From assembly GCA_947165105.1 (NCBI GenBank), contig CAMUZC010000015.1, forward strand, positions 1-22,260: a stretch of DNA of 22,260 bases. The letters are read 5' to 3'. This document shows positions 15,322 through 22,260 of this stretch, piece by piece (the first letter of the stretch is position 1; every line of letters begins with the position of its first letter). This stretch comes from an uncultured Lachnospiraceae bacterium (GTDB lineage Bacteria > Bacillota_A > Clostridia > TANB77 > CAG-508). The notes below the pieces were generated by a model. That model saw only the letters and a list, made by a program, of their open reading frames with translations, did not search any database and was not told where the DNA came from. Position numbers and translations under genes: made by a program.

Positions 15322-15369
15322 GAATTTCTTAAAGTCATTTAATATTTAATAAACTATAATAAATATAAT
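15318..15369 (+). promoter_or_regulatory. Promoter and likely regulator site of the ABC transporter
   Basis: The palindrome TTAAGAATTTCTTAA (15318-15332) overlaps the kinase stop codon. CTTAAAG (15328-15334) and TTTAAT (15338-15343) then precede TATAAT at 15355-15360 and 15364-15369. Box to second hexamer is 26 bp here and 27 bp in the regulator promoter. Confidence 0.5.
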
Positions 15370-15392
15370 GAAACTTTAAGGAGGAATAAAAA

Positions 15393-16154
15393 ATGGGAGA
15401 AAAAACTCTAATAAAAACAGAAAAATTATGCAAGACATTCTCTAATAATGGAGTAATGCAGCATATATTAAAAAATATTGACTTAGAAATTTATGAAGGA
15501 GACTTCACAGTAATTATGGGGCCTAGTGGTGCAGGTAAATCAACATTATTATATGCACTATCTGGAATGGACACTCCAACTTTAGGAGATATTTATTTCA
15601 ATGGGCAAAATATTACAAAACTTAATCAAGATAAATTAGCATTATTTAGAAGAAAAAATTGTGGATTTGTATTTCAACAAATATATTTAGTAGATTCTAT
15701 GAGCATAATGGACAACATTCTTTCAAGTGGTCTTTTAACAAAGAAAAATAAAAAAGATGTTGTATCGAAAGCTTATGATTTATTAAATAAAGTAGACATT
15801 AACAAAAACATGTCAAAGAAATTTCCTACGCAAATATCTGGTGGAGAGGCACAACGTGTTGGTATAGCAAGAGCACTTATAAATAATCCAGACGTATTAT
15901 TTGCAGATGAGCCAACAGGTGCATTAAACTCTAAAACTGGAAAAGATGTATTAGATTTATTTACAGAATTTAATGAGTTAGGTCAATCAATTGTAATGGT
16001 TACACATGATATTAATTCAGCAAGAAGAGGAAATAGAATAATCTACATAAAAGACGGTGAAATCGCAGGAGAATGTAATTTAGGAAAATACGGAAAAGAT
16101 GATGAGAAAAGACATAAAGTTCTTTCTGATTTCTTAGTAAGAATGGGGTGGTAA
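15393..16154 (+). CDS. ABC transporter ATP-binding protein (MacB/LolD type)
   Basis: A 253-residue ATPase subunit. It has Walker A GPSGAGKST (43-51), the Q loop FVFQQIYLVDSMS, the signature ISGGEAQRVGIARAL, Walker B DVLFADEPTGALNS and the switch His in VMVTHDINSA. This pattern is typical of exporters paired with FtsX-like permeases, such as those for antimicrobial peptide resistance or lipoprotein/peptide export. AAGGAGGAA sets the start. The permease begins one base after its stop codon. The promoter shares boxes with that of the two-component system. Confidence 0.96.
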   Translation: MGEKTLIKTEKLCKTFSNNGVMQHILKNIDLEIYEGDFTVIMGPSGAGKSTLLYALSGMDTPTLGDIYFNGQNITKLNQDKLALFRRKNCGFVFQQIYLVDSMSIMDNILSSGLLTKKNKKDVVSKAYDLLNKVDINKNMSKKFPTQISGGEAQRVGIARALINNPDVLFADEPTGALNSKTGKDVLDLFTEFNELGQSIVMVTHDINSARRGNRIIYIKDGEIAGECNLGKYGKDDEKRHKVLSDFLVRMGW

Positions 16155-16155
16155 T

Positions 16156-18495
16156 ATGAAAAAAGAAATGTTACTAGCCAAAGCTAATATAAGAAAAAGA
16201 AGAGGTCTTACTGCAGGTTTAATATTACTTATTACATTAGCAGCATGTTTTTTAAACCTAGTGTTATTCACAACTGGAGATGTGAACACTAATGCCAAAA
16301 AAACTGCTGAAAGATTAAAATGCGAAGATGCAGATATTCTTATTCAAGGTGATATATCCAGCATAACAGACTCATACATAAAATCAAAAATTGATTATAG
16401 TAAAGTTAACGACTATGAAATTGATAGAACTATTAGTTATATTATAGCAATGCCATATGCTAATGGAAATATAGTATCAACGGTTGTATTTAGCACAAAA
16501 GATGAGGTATTAAAGTCAAGATTAGGAAAAACTGAAATACTTGATGAAGATGCATCTATTAAAGAAAACTTTATATATTTGCCTAACCAATATCGTACAG
16601 GTGGTGGCTATAAAGTTGGAGACAAATACGAAATTCAAATATCAGATACAAAATATAATCTTACTATAAAAGGATTTTTAAACACATTTATGTTAGGCCA
16701 AACAAATAATGGTCAAGTACTTGTTGTTGTTGATAATAAAACATATAACAAAATATATGACACAGAAGCAGAGGTAGCCTATATAAAATTTGATTTAAAA
16801 GATGAGATAAACAACGATAGATTTATAAATGACTTTTCAAGCAAAATTTCAAAAGAAAATCCTTTAGTAAAAATAGAAGAACGTACAATAGAAGATGGTA
16901 TGGAGATGAAAATGTTTATACCTAATATTCTAGTAATTGCATGTCTATCTGTAAGTATCATAATTCTAGTTGTAGTATTTTTAATGTTATCAAACAATAT
17001 TTCAAATTATATAAAAGAAAATATAAAAACATTAGGAGCAATAAAAGCTATAGGATATACAAGTAAGAATATTAAATTATCTTTCTTAATTCAATTCTTA
17101 TTGTTAACAATAATAGGAAACATTTTAGGAATAGTATTATCTTATCTAATGATTCCTACTGTAACAGAGATGATAAACAGCCAATCAGGTCTTGTTTACA
17201 AAGCTGCATTTAATCCATCTTGTGCAGTAATAACAACAGCGTGCATAATAACTTCTGTTGCAATAACAGTAATGTTCTTTGTAAGAAAAGTAAATAAAAT
17301 ACAACCAATAACAGCATTAAGAGATGGATTAAAAACACATAACTTTAAGAAAAATAGAATTCAATTAGAAAAGACAAAATTACCAATAAATATGAGTCTT
17401 GCATTAAAAACTATGATAACAAACATTAAACAAAACATCACAACTTTCATTATCACATTTTTCTTAATATTCTCTGCTGTTATAGGATTAACAATGTATC
17501 AAAACCTTTCAGCTAAACTAAAATTAAGCTTATTTGGAACAGAGATGTGTGATGGTGTAGTTGCAGCATCAATTGGTTCAGAGAATGAAGTATTAGAACG
17601 ATTAAAATCAATTGATGAAATCTATGATATAAGATTAGTATCAGATGAAGGGCTTGAAACTGAAGATACTAAATTGTGGACTACTATTATTGAAAGTCCA
17701 GAATCATTACATAATCAAGATTTATGCTATACAGGAAGATTGCCAAAATATGATAATGAAATTGCTATATCAGGTAAATTTGCTAGCAACTATGGATATA
17801 AAATAGGCGATGAAATAGAAATGAGAAATGCAGAAAAAAAAGAAAAATATCTAATTACTGGTTTTATTCAAACATTTAATAACAGTGGTAAAGAAGCCGT
17901 AATGCTAACAACAGGAGTAGACAAATTATTAAAAGGCAACTATGAAAGATGGTACTATTTCGAAGTAAAAGATGGTACAGATATAAATGAATGTCTAAAG
18001 AAGGTTGAAAATGATTTAGGAAAAAAAGTTTCAGGAACAATTAATTTTCAAGAAACAATAGAAGGATCTATAACATCATTTAGAACAATTGCAAATGCTC
18101 TGGCAATAGGAATTGTTATTATAGATGCTCTTATAATTTTATTAGTTTTATATTTATTAATAAAAACTCTTATAAATAATAAAATGAAAGATTACGGTAT
18201 TTTAAAAGCAATAGGATATACATCAAAAGATGTAATAAAACAAAATGCTATAAGCTTTATGCCTTCAATTATCTTAGCAGTTATTATATCAAGTGTAGTT
18301 TCTTGTTTTATAGCTAACCCAGCACTTACATTATGTACAAATTCATATGGAATAATGAAATTAACATTTGATATACCATATTATTTAGTTGCTATGACAG
18401 GAGTAGGGTTTGTAATTATATCATTTATATTCGCTGTTTTATTATCATTAAAAATCAGAAAAATAGAGGCATATAATTTATTAAAAGGTGAATAG
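16156..18495 (+). CDS. FtsX-like ABC transporter permease
   Basis: A 779-residue permease built from two similar halves. Membrane segment 1 (about 17-38) is followed by an extracellular domain of about 210 residues and three segments (about 255-380) with the FtsX motif IKTLGAIKAIGYTSKNIK. Segment 5 (about 430-450) is followed by a second extracellular domain of about 190 residues and three more segments with KDYGILKAIGYTSKDVIK. The repeated GAIKAIGYTSK / GILKAIGYTSK shows the duplication. The 4+4 layout differs from the 10-segment BceB type with one large loop. Substrate is unknown; defence against or export of peptides is the usual theme of such operons. GGGGTGG in the ATPase gene end serves as the ribosome site. 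Confidence 0.94.
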   Translation: MKKEMLLAKANIRKRRGLTAGLILLITLAACFLNLVLFTTGDVNTNAKKTAERLKCEDADILIQGDISSITDSYIKSKIDYSKVNDYEIDRTISYIIAMPYANGNIVSTVVFSTKDEVLKSRLGKTEILDEDASIKENFIYLPNQYRTGGGYKVGDKYEIQISDTKYNLTIKGFLNTFMLGQTNNGQVLVVVDNKTYNKIYDTEAEVAYIKFDLKDEINNDRFINDFSSKISKENPLVKIEERTIEDGMEMKMFIPNILVIACLSVSIIILVVVFLMLSNNISNYIKENIKTLGAIKAIGYTSKNIKLSFLIQFLLLTIIGNILGIVLSYLMIPTVTEMINSQSGLVYKAAFNPSCAVITTACIITSVAITVMFFVRKVNKIQPITALRDGLKTHNFKKNRIQLEKTKLPINMSLALKTMITNIKQNITTFIITFFLIFSAVIGLTMYQNLSAKLKLSLFGTEMCDGVVAASIGSENEVLERLKSIDEIYDIRLVSDEGLETEDTKLWTTIIESPESLHNQDLCYTGRLPKYDNEIAISGKFASNYGYKIGDEIEMRNAEKKEKYLITGFIQTFNNSGKEAVMLTTGVDKLLKGNYERWYYFEVKDGTDINECLKKVENDLGKKVSGTINFQETIEGSITSFRTIANALAIGIVIIDALIILLVLYLLIKTLINNKMKDYGILKAIGYTSKDVIKQNAISFMPSIILAVIISSVVSCFIANPALTLCTNSYGIMKLTFDIPYYLVAMTGVGFVIISFIFAVLLSLKIRKIEAYNLLKGE

Positions 18496-18504
18496 ATGAT
18501 TTAG

Positions 18505-18533
18505 AAGAGCTTCTATAAAGAAGCTCTTTTTTA
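18505..18533 (+). terminator. Terminator of the ABC transporter operon
   Basis: 9-bp stem AAGAGCTTC / GAAGCTCTT with loop TATAAA, followed by TTTTTATT. Confidence 0.9.
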
Positions 18534-18562
18534 TTGACAACCATACATAGTAATGGTAAAAT
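18534..18562 (+). promoter_or_regulatory. Sigma-A promoter with a possible operator in the spacer
   Basis: TTGACA (18534-18539), 17 bp, TAAAAT (18557-18562). ACCAT (18540-18544) and ATGGT (18553-18557) form an inverted repeat between the hexamers, a place where a repressor would block polymerase. Confidence 0.7.
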
Positions 18563-18617
18563 TTTATCATTATGAATAAAGGGGAATGTAGCAAATCAAA
18601 AGAAAGGTTATGATGAA

Positions 18618-19463
18618 ATGGAAAAAGAAGAAAAAGTTGATATTATAAAAAAAGAAAGAAAATCCAAGATTTATATTGTATGGATTTCATTTATTATATA
18701 TCTGGGATTATTTTTATTTGGATGCGCTACATTTGAAAACAAGCAATATACATGGCTGTTTTTAAATTTATATAGTTTGATATTAGATATAATATTATTA
18801 ATAAAATATAAATTTCCTAAAAAGAAAAATATATTACTTGCAGTTGGTCTAAGTGGTATTTATATTTTATCTGAAATAACAAGATTTAATCCTATGTCAG
18901 TTATTCATATGGTATTAGTTTTCTTGTCAACTTGTGCTGTAACATCTGTTTTCAATAAAGAAAAAGAAGATGCACTTTGTTGGATTAAATCAAATCGAAA
19001 AAAAGATATTTTAATAACTATACTATTAGGGTTGATATTTGGAATAGTATGGGGAGGAATAAACTATTTACTAATGAAAGGAAGTAACGAAATAAAAAGT
19101 GCAAATGTTATGCAAGCATTTCTACTTTCATTAAGCCCTGCTACAATAGAGGAAATATCATGTAGAACCGTGTTTTATGCATTTTGCTTATCATTAGTGC
19201 ATGGAAAATTTACAACAAAGTGGCAAAAATTCACATTTTGGTTTATGATGATGATACCTCACATATTACCACATACAACAGAATGTTTTAGTAATGGTAT
19301 TTTGAATGGATTGATATCTTGGATTATAATCACCATGCTATATGTGTTAGTATTTGGTTTAGTATTTGCAGTATTACAAAAGAAAAGAGATATTACATCT
19401 GCTATGATTGCACATGGAGTGGTTGATTTTATTAGATTTTGCATATTTGGACTTCCAGTATAG
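18618..19463 (+). CDS. CPBP family intramembrane metalloprotease
   Basis: A 281-residue polytopic membrane protein of the CPBP (CAAX protease / bacteriocin-processing, Abi) family. About eight hydrophobic segments are seen. The motif 1 EExxxR appears as EEISCR (Glu178, Glu179, Arg183), the second motif histidine is in MMIPHILPHTTE, and the last motif is in MIAHGVVDFIRF. In bacteria these proteins act in bacteriocin immunity or in processing membrane proteins, but here the substrate is unknown. AAAGG ten bases upstream supports the start. The location after a peptide-type ABC exporter is suggestive, but a terminator and separate promoter make it an independent unit, with the MBL gene 27 bp behind it. 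Confidence 0.88.
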   Translation: MEKEEKVDIIKKERKSKIYIVWISFIIYLGLFLFGCATFENKQYTWLFLNLYSLILDIILLIKYKFPKKKNILLAVGLSGIYILSEITRFNPMSVIHMVLVFLSTCAVTSVFNKEKEDALCWIKSNRKKDILITILLGLIFGIVWGGINYLLMKGSNEIKSANVMQAFLLSLSPATIEEISCRTVFYAFCLSLVHGKFTTKWQKFTFWFMMMIPHILPHTTECFSNGILNGLISWIIITMLYVLVFGLVFAVLQKKRDITSAMIAHGVVDFIRFCIFGLPV

Positions 19464-19490
19464 ATAAATATTAGAAAAAGGTGATATAAA

Positions 19491-20144
19491 ATGAGTAATT
19501 CAATTTTAAGTTTTATAGGTAGCGATTCAGGTTATGGAGATAATAACAATTCAGCTTACATTGAACTAAATAACAAAATAATAATTATTGACTGTGGAAT
19601 GACAGTATTTAACACATTAAAAAAGAAAATTAACTTCAATAACTATACAGATATAGAAATAATCATAACACATCTTCATAATGATCATGCAGGTTCATTA
19701 AGCCAGTTGATACTATATCTATGGTTTGTATATAACAAGAAAGCTAAAGTTATAAGTGCATGTAAGCATATAAAAGAATACTTGAAAATAACTGGAACGC
19801 CAGATGATTCATATATTCTTACAAATACAGATGACGATATACAATTCATTGAAACAGAACATGTTCAACATATAGATTGTTATGGCTTTAAGTTAAAGAT
19901 AGGGGATAGAAGAATAGTCTATACAGGAGATACAAAAATACTAGAACCATTTTTGCCATACATAAAAGATGCTAATGAACTCTATGTAGATGTTTCAAAG
20001 AATGGGGGAGTACACCTACAATTTGACGATATAAGACAAGAATTAAGAAGAATAAAGGAAAACGGAACAAATATATACCTAATGCACATCGATGATAGGG
20101 AATACATATCAAATAAATGTAATAATGAATTTGAAATAGTATAA
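19491..20144 (+). CDS. MBL-fold metallohydrolase
   Basis: A 217-residue cytosolic metallo-beta-lactamase-fold enzyme. The zinc-binding THLHNDHAGS motif has His61, His63, Asp65 and His66. Further ligands are likely in ETEHVQH, the YTGDTK aspartate (second metal) and LMHIDD near the C-terminus. The overall order resembles RNase Z-like and other small hydrolases of the superfamily, but it lacks features to name a substrate. AAAGGTGAT precedes the start. It is probably co-transcribed with the CPBP protease gene and ends at a strong terminator. Confidence 0.88.
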   Translation: MSNSILSFIGSDSGYGDNNNSAYIELNNKIIIIDCGMTVFNTLKKKINFNNYTDIEIIITHLHNDHAGSLSQLILYLWFVYNKKAKVISACKHIKEYLKITGTPDDSYILTNTDDDIQFIETEHVQHIDCYGFKLKIGDRRIVYTGDTKILEPFLPYIKDANELYVDVSKNGGVHLQFDDIRQELRRIKENGTNIYLMHIDDREYISNKCNNEFEIV

Positions 20145-20153
20145 AAGAAATAG

Positions 20154-20188
20154 AACGCAAGTTGCAGAATAGCACTGCGTTTTTTTTA
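20154..20188 (+). terminator. Terminator after the MBL hydrolase
   Basis: Stem AACGCA (20154-20159) / TGCGTT (20176-20181) extended by TGC/GCA inside a bulge, followed by a run of eight T. Confidence 0.85.
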
Positions 20189-20218
20189 TTTTGGCAATAA
20201 AAAAGAAAACAGGGAAAA

Positions 20219-20339
20219 GAAGACATAACAAGTTGACGCCGCAGAGATTATATCGATACTATGTAAACTGCAGAACAATAAAAGAAAGAGATATACATAA
20301 AAGGTTGACACGCCAGAAGTTATGAAAAAATTATGTAAA
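20219..20339 (+). repeat. Diverged 72-nt direct repeat in a non-coding gap
   Basis: Positions 20232-20267 and 20304-20339 align without gaps at an offset of exactly 72, with 25 of 36 bases identical. Both begin GTTGAC, share CAGA and TTAT in the middle and end TATGTAAA. Weaker similarity (ACATAA) precedes each copy. No coding potential is seen. Confidence 0.55.
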
Positions 20340-20523
20340 GTCACAATATATAATATATAAAATACCTGAAAAATAACCACTTCCAATAATATAAAAATAA
20401 ATACTAAAAGGGGGTGGCCTTATGTCAACTACATAATTATAAAATAAATCTTTTAGTAAAAAAATATAGAATTACAATTTTAATTATGATAAGATGTAAA
20501 AAAATAATATGGAGGTTTAAAAA
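20340..20523 (+). promoter_or_regulatory. AT-rich leader before the flavin reductase-like gene
   Basis: TGTCAAC (20423-20429) is the exact complement of GTTGACA (20304-20310), and GGC (20416-20418) can pair with GCC (20312-20314), so the second repeat copy could close a fold of about 125 nt. AAAGGGGGTGG followed by a start and four codons (ATG TCA ACT ACA TAA, 20422-20436) could be a minimal leader ORF or chance. No consensus promoter is clear. GGAGG at 20512-20516 serves the next gene. Confidence 0.35.
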
Positions 20524-21087
20524 ATGAGAAAGAATATTGAAACAACAGCGGCAATTTTTCCTATGCCGGTATTAATGATAGGAACATATAACGAAGATGA
20601 AAGTGTTGATGTAATGAATGCAGCATGGGGAATGATGATAGACAGTAATATAATAGCTTTAAATTTAACAGAAACACATAAAACAGTAAAAAATATTAAA
20701 CAAAGAAAAGCATTTACTGTAAGTATTGCAAACAGTACAAATGTAGTAGCAGCAGATTATTTAGGAATAGTATCAGCAAATAATACACCTAATAAATTTG
20801 CAAATTCAGGATTAACAGCAACTAAATCAGAAAACGTAGATGCACCAATTATAAATGAATTTCCTATATGCATGGAATGTGAATTCATAGAATACCAAGA
20901 TAATGATTATGGTGCAGGTGTAATAGGCAAAATAGTTAATGTAACAGCGGATGAAAATGTAATGAATGGAGATATAGTTGATATATCTAAGTTAAATGCC
21001 ATTGCATTTGATCCATATACAAATGGATATTATAAAATAGGTGAAAAAGTAGGAAATGCATTTAGAGAAGGAAATAAACTAAAATAA
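20524..21087 (+). CDS. Flavin reductase-like domain protein
   Basis: A 187-residue protein of the flavin reductase-like (FMN-binding split-barrel) family. Family members use or bind FMN to reduce flavins or act as small oxidoreductases. The typical beginning is PMPVLMIGTYNED...DVMNAAWGMM, followed by HKTVKNIKQRKAFTVSIAN and a late CEFIEYQDND...GKIVNV strand pair. The start has GGAGG seven bases upstream. The SGNH hydrolase gene follows after 16 bases, so the two are probably one transcript. Its electron acceptor and partner are not evident. Confidence 0.9.
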   Translation: MRKNIETTAAIFPMPVLMIGTYNEDESVDVMNAAWGMMIDSNIIALNLTETHKTVKNIKQRKAFTVSIANSTNVVAADYLGIVSANNTPNKFANSGLTATKSENVDAPIINEFPICMECEFIEYQDNDYGAGVIGKIVNVTADENVMNGDIVDISKLNAIAFDPYTNGYYKIGEKVGNAFREGNKLK

Positions 21088-21103
21088 TAGGTAAGGAGAT
21101 AAT

Positions 21104-21736
21104 ATGGAACCAATAAGAATACTATGTTATGGAGATTCAAATACATGGGGATATATCTCAGGAAGTGATCACTTAAGATATGGTAATAATGAAAGATGGA
21201 CACGATTATTAGCGCAAAAATTAGGAGATAAATTTGAAATAATAGAAGAAGGATTAAATAGCAGAACACTTGTTTCTAACGATCCAAGACCAGGTAAGGA
21301 AGGCAAAAATGGATATGAATATCTAATACCTTGTTTAGATTCACACGACCCTATAGATTTGGTTATAGTAATGTTAGGTACGAATGAATTAAAAAAAGCA
21401 TACAACAAAACAATAGAAGAAATAGGAGAAATGTTTGATAAATATATTGTAAAAACAATAGTTAATAGAAAATCACAGCTTTCAGACAAATACCCTAAAT
21501 TATTGATAGTTGCGCCACCTTTAGCAGATGATGATGGAAATGGTAAATATGAAGGTGCTTATGAGAAGTCTTTAAAATTCAATGAAATATATGAAAAAAT
21601 TGCTAAAGAAAATAATTGTTATTTTATTGATAATACTGGATTGGAAACGGGTATCGATAAAATACATCTAACTAAAGAAAGCCATGCACTATTAGCTGAA
21701 AAATTAAAAGAAGAAATCTGTAAAATATATAAATAA
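21104..21736 (+). CDS. SGNH/GDSL hydrolase
   Basis: A 210-residue esterase-type hydrolase without signal peptide. Block I is ILCYGDSNTWG with nucleophile Ser12, block III is VMLGTNELK with the oxyanion Asn, and block V is DKIHLT near the C-terminus with the catalytic Asp and His. The order and length match the cytosolic arylesterase-like branch, which cleaves small acyl esters. The natural substrate is unknown. AAGGAGAT precedes the start. Confidence 0.92.
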   Translation: MEPIRILCYGDSNTWGYISGSDHLRYGNNERWTRLLAQKLGDKFEIIEEGLNSRTLVSNDPRPGKEGKNGYEYLIPCLDSHDPIDLVIVMLGTNELKKAYNKTIEEIGEMFDKYIVKTIVNRKSQLSDKYPKLLIVAPPLADDDGNGKYEGAYEKSLKFNEIYEKIAKENNCYFIDNTGLETGIDKIHLTKESHALLAEKLKEEICKIYK

Positions 21737-21739
21737 TTA

Positions 21740-21760
21740 AAGCGGACATATTGTCCGCTT
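21740..21760 (+). terminator. Hairpin after the SGNH hydrolase
   Basis: Perfect 9-bp stem AAGCGGACA / TGTCCGCTT with loop TAT. Only a short TT-C-TT run follows, so termination may be incomplete. Confidence 0.65.
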
Positions 21761-21761
21761 C

Positions 21762-21789
21762 TTGCTATACAGAAATTTTATGATATAAT
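21762..21789 (+). promoter_or_regulatory. Extended -10 promoter for the SDR gene
   Basis: TTGCTA (21762-21767), 16-bp spacer, TG-A-TATAAT (21781-21789). Confidence 0.65.
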
Positions 21790-21825
21790 ACTATAAAAGC
21801 GTAAGAGAGCAAAGGAGGAAGTATA

Positions 21826-22260
21826 ATGTTAAAAGCATTAGTTACAGGAGCATCATCAGGAATAGGCAGAGACATCGCAAAGGAATTAGCAAAAAGGAAT
21901 ATCGACTTAATTTTAGTATCAAGAGACTTAGATAAACTAAAACAAGTGAAAGACCAAATAAAAAATGTAAATGTAGAAATAATATCAAAAGACTTAAGCA
22001 GTGAGCAAAATTGCATAGATTTATACGAACAAGTAAAAGAACAAAAAATAGACATATTAATAAATAACGCAGGATTTGGGGCATTTGGAGAGTTTTCAGA
22101 AATACCATTAGAAAAAGAACTAGACATGTTAAAAACTAATATAATCGCTATGCATATATTAACCAAGCTATTTTTACAAAAAATGAAAAAAGAGAATTCT
22201 GGATATATTTTAAATGTAGCATCAATAGCAGGATATATGCCAGGTCCCCTAATGTCAGCA
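21826..22260 (+). CDS. Short-chain dehydrogenase/reductase, partial (cut by window end)
   Basis: The first 145 residues of an SDR-family NAD(P)-dependent oxidoreductase. The Rossmann cofactor motif TGASSGIG (7-14) is followed by an Arg-containing strand end (ILVSRD), which favours NADP. The structural NNAG motif occurs in ILINNAGFG and the catalytic region begins with ILNVASIAGY, where the first Ser of the Ser-Tyr-Lys triad would lie. The Tyr-Lys part is beyond the window. GGAGG seven bases upstream and a good promoter fix the start. It is most like the classical SDRs of the DltE/YqjQ kind, but the substrate is unknown. Confidence 0.93.
   Translation, partial: MLKALVTGASSGIGRDIAKELAKRNIDLILVSRDLDKLKQVKDQIKNVNVEIISKDLSSEQNCIDLYEQVKEQKIDILINNAGFGAFGEFSEIPLEKELDMLKTNIIAMHILTKLFLQKMKKENSGYILNVASIAGYMPGPLMSA

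Noticed and set aside
19972..20386. Minus-strand frames across the end of the MBL gene and the gap
   Set aside because: They are Phe/Leu/Cys-rich shadows without ribosome sites and cross a strong terminator.
20219..20523. A T-box leader or a CRISPR-like array
   Set aside because: There is no T-box core sequence or terminator/antiterminator pair, and only two diverged repeat copies exist with no spacers.

Overview
The window is AT-rich (by eye about 70% A+T) with AGGAGG-type ribosome binding sites, perfect TTGACA-N17-TATAAT promoters, short hairpin-plus-U terminators, AGA-dominated arginine codons and sporulation genes (yabP, yabQ). This fits a spore-forming member of the Clostridia (Bacillota). 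The exact genus cannot be read from the sequence. No rRNA, tRNA, IS element, prophage or CRISPR array was seen.

Layout. 121-1062 is an aldo/keto reductase closed by a terminator. About 1350-6010 is a SipW-dependent extracellular matrix locus: an NPQTG-anchored surface protein that appears to start at AUA, a TasA/camelysin-like secreted protein, a SipW-type signal peptidase with Ser/His chemistry, and a large exported InlB-repeat/beta-helix-like protein built as an internal duplication. 6021-6950 holds a lone helical-repeat protein with a perfect promoter, a structured leader and three downstream hairpins that share the apical motif ACG-N-ACAAGTG. 7071-8877 carries prfB (RF2) with its classic +1 frameshift and a membrane protein. 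8940-10116 (minus) is an aspartate kinase gene with a one-base frame break. 10233-11347 is the conserved yabP-yabQ-divIC block, where yabP also has a one-base frame break. Then come rho (11477-12802), a small membrane protein (12922-13257), a two-component system with a cognate-looking ABC exporter (13376-18495), a CPBP protease, an MBL-fold hydrolase, a 379-bp gap with a diverged 72-nt repeat, a flavin reductase-like protein, an SGNH hydrolase and the start of an SDR oxidoreductase cut by the window end.

How the genes work together. The SipW locus is a self-contained export module: the peptidase matures neighbours carrying its signal type. The response regulator and kinase probably control both their own promoter and the ABC promoter, because the two share the same TTAA...TTTAAT boxes before paired TATAAT hexamers. 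yabP has a sigma-E-like promoter consistent with mother-cell expression.

The most unusual observation is that the two frame breaks in lysC and yabP, 440 bp apart in divergently transcribed genes, both lie exactly at an in-frame CGG codon followed by A. Reading CGGA as one four-base step restores both conserved proteins. In-frame CGG is otherwise seen in only one gene of the window. This could be a shared +1 frameshift signal at a rare or poorly decoded codon, two real mutations, or sequence errors.
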